Notes under the pieces: generated by a model
What the model saw: only the letters and a program-made list of their open reading frames with translations
What the model was told of the DNA's origin: nothing
Databases searched by the model: none
Part shown: one piece after another, positions 42,328 to 51,400 of the stretch
How the letters are laid out: every line of letters starts with the position of its first letter
Numbering within the stretch: position 1 is the first letter of the stretch
Assembly (NCBI GenBank): GCA_949840905.1
Contig: CATKXW010000008.1
Coordinates: forward strand, 1-64,000
Origin: an uncultured Eggerthellaceae bacterium
Lineage (GTDB): Bacteria; Actinomycetota; Coriobacteriia; Coriobacteriales; Eggerthellaceae
DNA: 64,000 nucleotides
Reading direction: 5' to 3'
Position numbers and translations under genes: made by a program

Positions 42328-44598
42328 ATGGAACAGACCGTGCGCCTTGCTATCGACGGCATGCACTGCGCTAACTGTGCGGCGAACATCGAGAAGCATT
42401 ATCGGAACACGCCGGGAGTGACCGACGTTGCGGTGAACCTCGCCAACAACACCGGCCGCGTCACCTTCGATGCTGAACAGGCCACCGTGGACGATATGCT
42501 GCGCGTCTTCGATGATCTCTCGTTCACAGCCGAGATCATCCCCGATGATGCGCCTTTGGTGGACGAGGAACGTCGCGCGAAGGAGGCAGCTCGTGCACGC
42601 CACGACCGCTCCGTGTTCATCGCGGCTACTGCGCTCACGGTGCTCATCGTCGCCATCGGCATGATTCCCGGCTGGCACATGGCCGTGGGCGAATGGCTGG
42701 CAGCCTTCTTCGCTAACGGCGAACCTACCCACGTTCAAGCCATGTTCGCCGGCAACCTCGCATTGCTCGCGCTCACCATACCCGTACAATTCGGCTGCGG
42801 TGCCCGCTTCTACCGAGGCGCCTGGGGCTCGCTGCGCAGCGGCAGCGCCAACATGGACGTGCTGGTGGCCTTGGGTACCTCCATCGCTTTTCTGTTCTCG
42901 CTCTGGATCACGTTCCTGCCGGTGATGACCGGAGAGTGGACCGATGCGGAGGTGGCCTTGTCCATCAACGACGGCATGCCCTACTTCGAGACATGCGCGA
43001 TGCTGATCACCTTCGTGCTGCTGGGAAAGATGCTGGAAGCGCGGGCCAAAGGCGCTACCAACCAAGCCATCGAGGCGCTCATGAACCTGACGCCGCCCAC
43101 CGCTCATGTGCTGCGCGAAGGCATGGAGATGGAGGTGCCCCTCGCCCAGGTGATGGCCGGCGATATGGTGCTCGTACGACCCGGCGAGAAGATGCCGGTG
43201 GACGGCACGGTGATGGAAGGTGCGACGGAAGCGGACGAGTCGATGCTCACCGGAGAAGCGCTGCCCGTGACGAAGGGCCCTGGCGATACGGTCACCTGCG
43301 GCACACAGAACACCACCGGTGCGATCATCGTGCGAGCCCAGCGCGTGGGCGCTGATTCCACCTTGGCCCGCATCGTGCGGGCGGTAGAAGAAGCCCAAGG
43401 TTCCAAAGCACCGGTGCAGCGCATCGCCGATCGCATCGCTTCCATCTTCGTGCCAGCCATCCTGCTCATCGCGGCTGCGACGTTCTGTGCCTGGTTCTTC
43501 TTCGTGCCGCCCCAAGGCGACGACGCCTCGCTCGCCCGAGCGCTCATGCCGGCCATCGCCGTCATCTGCGTCGCATGCCCCTGCGCCCTCGGCCTGGCAA
43601 CGCCCACAGCGCTCATGGTGGGTATGGGAAAGGGCGCGCAGTTGGGCGTGCTCATAAAGGACGGTGAGGTGCTCGAGCGCCTGAGCGGGCTGCAGGCTGC
43701 CGTGTTCGATAAGACGGGCACCCTCACCGAGGGTCATCCAGTGGTGGTAAAAAGCGATGTTCCTGCCGAGGCGCTCAGGCTCGCTGCCGCATTGGAGGAG
43801 AAGAGCGAGCACCCCTTGGCCCGCGCTGTCGTGACCTATGCCCAGCGTGCAGCGGTGGTCGCCGATGGAGACCAGGTCGTGGAGGTCGAAAGGTTCGAGG
43901 CTCTTCCCGGCCAAGGGGTGCGAGGAGCGGTGGAAGGACATGAGGTGTTCGTGGGAGCGTCCACAGCTGAAGACGATGCCGCCCAAGGCTCTCAGATCTT
44001 CATCGATGGGCTACGGGCAGGCTCTCTCGTCTTCCGTGACGAGCCACGACCCGACGCTGCCCGCGTGATACGACAGCTCCGCGACGATCATGCCGTCAGC
44101 TCCTTCATGGTGACCGGCGACGCAGCTGCCCCCGCCCATGAGGTGGCTCAAGAGGTGGGCATCTCACCGGATCGCGTGTTCGCTGGCATCAAGCCGCTCG
44201 AGAAAGCGGCCATCGTGGAGAAACTGCGCGGCGGCGCGGAAGAGCCTGTCATCACCGCTTTCATAGGCGATGGCATCAACGATGCGCCGGCGTTGGCCGC
44301 AGCCGATGTGGGCGTAGCCATGGCCGCTGGTACCGACGTGGCTCTCGATGCTGGCTCGGTGGTGCTGATGCGAGATCGCTTGGGCGACCTCATCACCGCT
44401 CTACGCCTGTCCCAAGCCACCCTGCGCAAGATAAAGCAGAACCTGTTCTGGGCGCTCGTGTACAACTGCATCATGATCCCGCTGGCCGCAGTGGGCATCC
44501 TCGCCCCCGCCTTGGCCGGTGCGGCGATGGCGCTCTCCAGCGTGAGCGTGGTAGGGAATTCACTGTTGCTCAAGCGCTTCAAAGCCAACGAGGAGTGA
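42328..44598 (+). CDS. copA: Copper-exporting P1B-type ATPase
   Basis: 756 residues. One N-terminal heavy-metal-associated domain with Cys14 and Cys17 (GMHCANC). Eight membrane helices are expected. The transport-site CPC motif is in [10 protein letters not shown] (about residue 416), the phosphorylated Asp in DKTGT (about 461), then MVTGD and [16 protein letters not shown]. These define a Cu(I) exporter. It is co-transcribed with csoR. No CopZ chaperone gene is adjacent. GGCAGGA precedes the ATG. Confidence 0.94.
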   Translation: MEQTVRLAIDGMHCANCAANIEKHYRNTPGVTDVAVNLANNTGRVTFDAEQATVDDMLRVFDDLSFTAEIIPDDAPLVDEERRAKEAARARHDRSVFIAATALTVLIVAIGMIPGWHMAVGEWLAAFFANGEPTHVQAMFAGNLALLALTIPVQFGCGARFYRGAWGSLRSGSANMDVLVALGTSIAFLFSLWITFLPVMTGEWTDAEVALSINDGMPYFETCAMLITFVLLGKMLEARAKGATNQAIEALMNLTPPTAHVLREGMEMEVPLAQVMAGDMVLVRPGEKMPVDGTVMEGATEADESMLTGEALPVTKGPGDTVTCGTQNTTGAIIVRAQRVGADSTLARIVRAVEEAQGSKAPVQRIADRIASIFVPAILLIAAATFCAWFFFVPPQGDDASLARALMPAIAVICVACPCALGLATPTALMVGMGKGAQLGVLIKDGEVLERLSGLQAAVFDKTGTLTEGHPVVVKSDVPAEALRLAAALEEKSEHPLARAVVTYAQRAAVVADGDQVVEVERFEALPGQGVRGAVEGHEVFVGASTAEDDAAQGSQIFIDGLRAGSLVFRDEPRPDAARVIRQLRDDHAVSSFMVTGDAAAPAHEVAQEVGISPDRVFAGIKPLEKAAIVEKLRGGAEEPVITAFIGDGINDAPALAAADVGVAMAAGTDVALDAGSVVLMRDRLGDLITALRLSQATLRKIKQNLFWALVYNCIMIPLAAVGILAPALAGAAMALSSVSVVGNSLLLKRFKANEE

Positions 44599-44637
44599 GT
44601 CGACGAACCGCGTGCTCCCGCAGAAACGTCCGCTTTC

Positions 44638-45333
44638 TCAGAAGTTGATAGGCACGATGCTCACCAGCGCGAACCAAAGGGGCGGCACGAACAGGGCCGG
44701 CAGCAGGTTCATCACCGGCACTTCCTTTATCTTCAGGATGCCAAGGCCCGATGCCAAGATGAGGAAGCCGCCCACGATGGTTATCTCAGCCATGAGCTCT
44801 GCCGTCAGCAACGGAGCCAGCTGATTCGCAAGAAGGAAGATGGCACCCTGCCAGCAGAACAGGACCACGGCCGCTAAAGCGATGCCGAAGCCGAACGAGG
44901 ATGCCAGCACCATCGACGTCACCAGATCGAGCATGGCATTGGTGAACAGATAGGTCTCATCGCCGTACAGGGCGCTGTTCATGGGACCCAAGATGGAAAG
45001 GGTACCGAAGCAGAACAGCATGATGGCCGTAGAGAGCCCTTGAGCGAGGCTGCCGCCATCCTTCGATCGCTTCGAGACGCAGCGGTCGAAGCGGCCAGCG
45101 ATGTCGAGACCGGTGCCCACTACCCCGCCGATGGCCAGGCTCGCTATGAAGAGGACCGGATAGGTGCTGTCTCCCATGCCCACCACGATGGCGTTCACGC
45201 CGATGCCCACCGCGGCCAAGCCCATGGCGCAGAACAGCACCTCCTGATAGCGCTCTCCCAAGCCTCTCTTCGCCACGCTCCCCACAGCCGAGCCGATGAC
45301 GATCGCCACGGTGTTCGCGATGGTCCCTATCAT
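44638..45333 (-). CDS. DUF554 family membrane protein
   Basis: 231 residues, about seven hydrophobic helices and the N-terminal signature MIGTIANTVAIVIGSAVG of the DUF554 (YdfK/YqgA) family, whose function is unknown. GGAAGGAAGG lies 2-9 bases before the ATG at 45333; the extra nine codons upstream are not used. It converges on copA and is 86 bases downstream of the giant protease gene on the same strand. Confidence 0.88.
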   Translation of the reverse strand: MIGTIANTVAIVIGSAVGSVAKRGLGERYQEVLFCAMGLAAVGIGVNAIVVGMGDSTYPVLFIASLAIGGVVGTGLDIAGRFDRCVSKRSKDGGSLAQGLSTAIMLFCFGTLSILGPMNSALYGDETYLFTNAMLDLVTSMVLASSFGFGIALAAVVLFCWQGAIFLLANQLAPLLTAELMAEITIVGGFLILASGLGILKIKEVPVMNLLPALFVPPLWFALVSIVPINF

Positions 45334-45363
45334 CGCCTTCCTTCCCCCTTCGCTCTCCACGAC

Positions 45364-45392
45364 CGCAGGGCCGCAAATTCAGCGACCCTGCG
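45364..45392 (-). terminator. Hairpin after the giant protease gene
   Basis: CGCAGGG (45364-45370) pairs with CCCTGCG (45386-45392), extended by CGC/GCG. It lies 28 bases past the stop and 31 bases before the DUF554 start. There is no U-run, so it may also act as a leader hairpin. Confidence 0.45.
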
Positions 45393-45419
45393 AAAGGTCA
45401 TGAACGCCCTTTTCTCGAT

Positions 45420-48400
45420 TCAGCGCCTCGAATTGCCGCGCCGGTATAAGATCACGCCGATCAAGCCCAACACCAGACCGGTCATAGCCAAGACAGCCGA
45501 CAGAGCGACAAGATCGTCGCCCGTAGCGGTCAGCGCGGTGCCGTTGGCGTTACCGACAGCAGTAGCCTTCGCGCCGTTCCCTCCCGAAGCGCCACCAGCG
45601 GTACCGGTGCCCGCGGTGCCTCCGTTGCTAGAGCCGTTCGAGCCAGCACCACCCGTGGCCCCGCCGCCGAGCGTGCCCGAACCGCCGGAGGTGTTACCGC
45701 CAGGAATGCCAGAACCCATATCGTTTTTGCCATTGCCGGAACCGGAGCTAGAGCCGTTCGGACCACCACCGGAACCACCGGGGCCATCGCCGCCGGGCCT
45801 TTGGTCGTCGTTGTTGCCAGGCTCGTCATCCCCGTTGCCACCGGGGCCGTCATCTCCATCCCCGTCGCCATCCCCGCCAGGGTTATCACCGTCACCGTCA
45901 CCACCGGGACTGTTGTCTCCGTCGCCGCCGGGGTCACCATCCCCATTGCCGTCACCGTCCCCATCGGGATCGTTGTCGCCATCACCGCCAGGGTTATCAT
46001 CTCCATCGCCATCCCCACCGGGGTTATCATCTCCATCACCATCCCCACCGGGCGGCGTCTCATCATCCACCGGGACCACTTCCAACGTATAGCGCTTCTC
46101 ATGGGAAGGATCGGCGATGCTGCGCAGCACGATGTCCCATATATCTGAGCTCGTATCCGTTGCCGCGAAGAACGCCAGCACATGCTCGAAGAGCCCCCGC
46201 TCGCGCTTCTCGATGGAATGGACCTCCACCCCGGTCGGCACCGTAACATGCAGATCCTCCGGCTTGGTGGGCATGTTGGCCCGCGGCACCTCGATGCGGC
46301 CATAGCCGCTCTCATCCCATGTCACCGACGTTTCAGCCACGCCTTCCAACACGATGGAGACTATCTTCAGTTCCGGCTCTTCCGGACCAGGACCAGGACC
46401 AGGGTCGGGAGGTGCTACGCTCCGCTCCTCCCACTTCGCATAGAACGTCTTGTCCCCGGTCCCTCCCGTATGGATAGCGGTCACCTGCGCCCCATCGAGC
46501 ACAGAGGTATCGTACCAACCCTTGAACTCATAGCCTTCGCGCACGATAGAGGTGGCAGCAGGCAGCATCACCAAAGGAGACTCGATCGTGTAGCTTCGAG
46601 GAGCGCTATAGCCAGCCACCCACGTGCCATCGTTCAGCTCATAGGCGATCTTGTATTCCACCGGTGACCACTTCGCGTAGAGCTCTATGACGCCGCGCAC
46701 CAACCTTACGCTCTCGATCGCCTCACCGCTCAGGGTCGCCTCCTGGTACCAGCCATCGAAGGTGTAGCCCGTCCGCGCGATGAGCGTCGCATCGGGCAAC
46801 CTCACCTCGTCTCCTTCAGACACCCCATCGGTATCGAAATCGAAGACGCTCGTGAGCTCCCCGACGAACGAACCGCCGTTGCCGTGGTACGACAGCACGC
46901 ATGCATTCCCGGCCCATTTTGCGTAGAACGTGACGTCGCCGTACCCCTCAGCCGGTATCTCGGTCACCGAGCTTCCCGTCAGGTCAGCATTGTCGTACCA
47001 CCCAGCGAACACGTGCCCTTCCCACGCCATGACGCTAGCGTCAGGTAAGCGGAACGCGGGCCCGGTAGTGTAGCTGAGGAAGCCATCAAGATCTATGGCA
47101 GGAGGGACATCACCCTTATCGTCTTTACCAAGATCATAGCTGATCGTATAGGTATAGGGCTTCCATTGCGCCCAGAACCGCTTGTCGCCCATCTCTCCTG
47201 CCGGGATGGTCTTCACCGGAGAGCCCGTGAACGCGTCGTTATCGTACCAGCCGCCGAACTCATAGCCATTGCGCTCCATCTCGGGCAGTTGCACCTCTAT
47301 GCCGTACTGATAGCTGACGATATCCGACTCGCCCACCAGCGGCTTGCCTTGATTCATGACCAGCACCACGTCGTAGATGTCCGCCGTCCACTTGGCCCAC
47401 AGCTCCTTGTCGCCCGTATCGCTAGAGGATATAGCGCTCAACGGAGCACCCATGCATGCTTGGTCTTCATACCAACCACGGAAGGTATGCCCCTCCCGCG
47501 TGATGACACCAGCCCCAGGAAGAGCCGCGCCCACTCCAGCCTCGTAGGTGAACACGGCATCCATGCCCTCCGGCAAAAGACCGTCTTGCACATGCAGGAT
47601 CACCGTATAGGTGACAGCCTCCCACTTCGCCCACAGCTCTTTGTCGCCGAAATCGCTCGGCGAGATGGCCTCTATCGCGGATCCGATGCATTCAGCGTTG
47701 TCGTACCATCCAGCGAAGGCACGATAGGGATGCACCGGGACGGGCAGCATCGCACCGACACCGGCCATATAGCGGCTCACCTCATCGCCCGGATCCCGGA
47801 ACGAACCACCTTCGAGATGCAGCTTCACGTCGTAGGCATTGGCGTCCCACCGAGCGAAGAACGTCTTGGGCTCGGCGGTCCCCGCTACGACCTCCGTAAC
47901 GGGCGAGCCGCTGAAGTCGGGTTCGGCATACCAGCCGCGGAAGGTGTAGCCGCTCCGCGAGATGTCATCGGCCGTAGGCAGTCGGAGACCTTGCTGCTTA
48001 TCGAAGGCCTGAGGAGGCGCATAGCCTTCAGCCCATTCGCCGCCATTGCGATCGAGCACCAGCGGGAAGACGAACGCCGAGGGATCGTAGGGAGCCACTT
48101 CGACTTGCACGGCATAGGAAGCGAAGGAGTGGTCGGTGGCCGCGATGCGAACCTCGTACTCCCCTGGCTCTACCGGCGTCACGGCTGCGGTGATGGGCGT
48201 CCAACCGCTGCTGCCGCTCTGCTCCACCGCCACCGCGTTCTCGGCGATAGCCGGACGATACTCAAGCTCAGAAGCATCGTAGATGCCGATGGAGGCGAAG
48301 TGGATAGCCCCCATGCCGTCTGCGCCGGCCTGAACGCCATGGACACGGTCGGCGCAATCCATCTTCGGCCGTGGCGATATCTCGATCGACTTCTCGAAAC

Positions 48401-51400
48401 TGTAAGGTTTGCCCGAATCGCGCACATCGTAATACAAGCTCACCGAGCGCGTGCCTTTCAGCGCGGTCTCCTCATTCTCGAACCTCTCATACTCGATCAC
48501 CTCGGAAAGATCGATGCTGTCGGGTTCCTCGGTGATCGAGCTGAACTTCGTAGGAGGCAACGACGAGAAGATCGGGTTCTGCCAGTCACCCTTGCTTATG
48601 TTGTGACCTGCATCATCCTTGAGAGCTCGATACGGCAGGTTATGGATGCGCACTTTCGTTCGATCGAAGCTGGAGCCCCAGAACAAGAGCTTCTCGCTCT
48701 TGTAGTCCAGCTTGAAGTCCATGTCATAATCGAAGAAGGTCTCTTTGTCCCCCTCGAACCTCAGGACAGGATGCCCCACCTTGATGGTGGGGTCGAACTC
48801 CCATATCTGATCGCTGAATCCCCACCGCTCATAGGTCGCCTTAGCGCGCAGATACGGAAAAGAATAGATGCCCGGCAGCGAAGATCCCTGTTCGTCGCGA
48901 GCGACCACGTATATGGTGCTCCGCGCATAGGAAACATCTGCGGTCTCATCTTGCGTCAAGGTGCGTCCGAACTTGAAAGCGGTGTCCTCGTAACAATTCT
49001 GAAAGGCGCTTGCCGCTTCTTTGACCGTATAGCCCGCCAAGCGCCAACCAGTGTTAGCGGGAAACTCGAAATCGCTCTGCCTCGGCGTGGGCTTCCCGAG
49101 CCCGATGCAGTTGGATATCCGGGTGCTCTCGGCGTCATACTCCCCTCGATGATCAACGTCGATGTCGCCGAGCAGCACGCCGACCTTCGACGCCACGCTA
49201 TTGACGCCGATGCCCAGATCGACCTTCGAGATACAGCGGTTCAACTGAGCTGAACCTGCGATAGCTCCGAGAACGCCACCGCATCTGGCCCCATAGGTGG
49301 CGAGGCTGCCCTGTACGTAGATGTCCTCCATGGAGCCGTTGAGCATCCATCCGGTGATGAAGCCTCCCCAACCGCTCTGTGCGCTCACCGCAGCGGTCCC
49401 GCACGTCATCTTACCGTTCGTCACCTGGATCCGCTCGAATCGCGACCCTTGAGCAGTCACGCCGCTCACGCCCATCCATCCGTCATCGCCCGACACGAAA
49501 CCGATACGCGCTTTGCCTCGCAGCTCTACCTTATCGAAGAAGAGGTCCGAGAACTTCGACTTGAGAGAGCGGCTCGCGAGGATGCCAAGTTGTTGGCTGC
49601 TCGCAGCATCTCTGAGGTTGCTGCATTCCCGGATGGTCAGGCCGCTGATCTGGGCGTTATATACGTTAGCGAACAACGATGCTCCGGTAAGGCCCGTTAT
49701 CACATGGCCATTGCCTTCGAACACCTTAGGATCCGTCACGGTCCCGCTCATGGCCTGCGAGACCACCGCATCCGCCTTCGCCTCAGCCGCCTCGTTCGCA
49801 GCTGACCATTCCGTGAAGTCGAGGTCGGCCATGAGGTGGAACTTATCCACGCCGATCTTGAGATCGTCAGAGATGCCCACAAAGTCCTCGACATCGTATA
49901 TCTTGCGCTCGAAACGCTGATAGCTGATGTTGTCCAGCTCGCTGTTGACGATGCTAGCCGAGATGCGATCGGTCGGGACGCCACAGAGCGTTAGGTCTTT
50001 GATGTAGCCATGCTTCACACCAGTGAACAGGTTCGGAAGTATCGTCTCTGCGGAGGAGATGGCGTGTCCCTGTCCATCGAGCTTTCCCATGAAGACGCAA
50101 TCGACCAGGCCTTTGGTCCCTTCCATCAGGACGCCGCTAGCGTCTATGTCGTTGTCGAGCACGTAGTTGCCATATGGATCCTCTGCGATGGCCCGCAGAT
50201 CGGCCAAAGTGCTGATATGCTTCACCGGCGCATGATCGTCATAGATGCCGTAACGGAAATCGTTCGTGATGCGCTTCATCATATAGAGCATGCGCACGCG
50301 CAACGAGTTCATCTGCGTGAGGTTGCGGTCCCTCTTCTCCGCATCGGCTCGCAACGCCATCTCGAACTTGTCCACGAGCTCGTCGAAGCCGATATAGGAA
50401 AGACCGCTCTTGTTAGCCTCGATGGCCGACCATTTGGCCATCTGCCATTCTTTGAACGAAGAATAGCCCGTTATGGCCTTGAGCTTCGCAAGGTCGCCGC
50501 CGCCGCTGCGCGCGAAGTTGGCCCACGCATCGTAACCGTCACTACCGAACATGCGGTAGCATTGCAGCTTGAAGGAGCGAGAGTCGGGCCGATTGCCGTT
50601 GCAATGCACCGGGAACCACCATACGCCGGTCAGATCGGTGCTGACGTAGTTGGCCCAAAGCCAGGTCGCGTTATTCGTCTCCCCAAGGCCGGGGAACAGG
50701 AAGATCTGGTTGTCGTACACTTCTTCTGGCGTCTCGAACTTGCGCGTGCCATCCACGAACGCCGCCGAGTTCACCGGCGTGGTCGCATCGGTGCCGTCGT
50801 AGTTGTCGAGCACCTTCTTGCGCGACCACAAGATCGTGGCGGTAGAACCCGTATCGAGCGCGCTCGAACCGTTCTGGCCGTCGAACCATGCCTGAGAGGC
50901 CACCGCGGTCTGTTCATCCTTGTCCAGCTCGAGGAACGCTTTGAGGGCTGCGTAATCCAGCACGTCCAACGTATCATAGAGCTTGCTGTAGTAATCGTTC
51001 ACCTTCTCCTTCGATTGGATGCGCTCCCGCGTCACGTTCGTCGTCATGTCCGTGGAGAGGCTGTAATCGTAGGTCAGGTTCATGGTGTAGGACATCCGGC
51101 CGTGGGACTGCGTGAGGAAGCCATCGGTATAGTCCTCGGTGTTGTCCCCGCCACGACGATCGCCGTTGAGGAACACGTCATTATCGATCGCGTGAGCCAT
51201 CTCATGGGACCAGTAGTAATTCCATGCACACCCAAGCGATGTGTAGGCCAGAAAATGGATGCGCTTCTTGGTGAGCGACGAATTCAGCGTCATGGCCGCA
51301 GCGCCCTGACCTGCCGAGATGTAATAGCCGATGGGATCGGTGAAGCCCTTATGATAGGGATCCTCGGTGAGCTTCTTGCCCCAGTAGTTCTCTCGTTCCA

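Noticed and set aside
45040-46092. Plus-strand Pro/Ser-repeat protein
   Set aside because: It is the antisense of the Gly/Asp repeat region of the giant protease and of DUF554.
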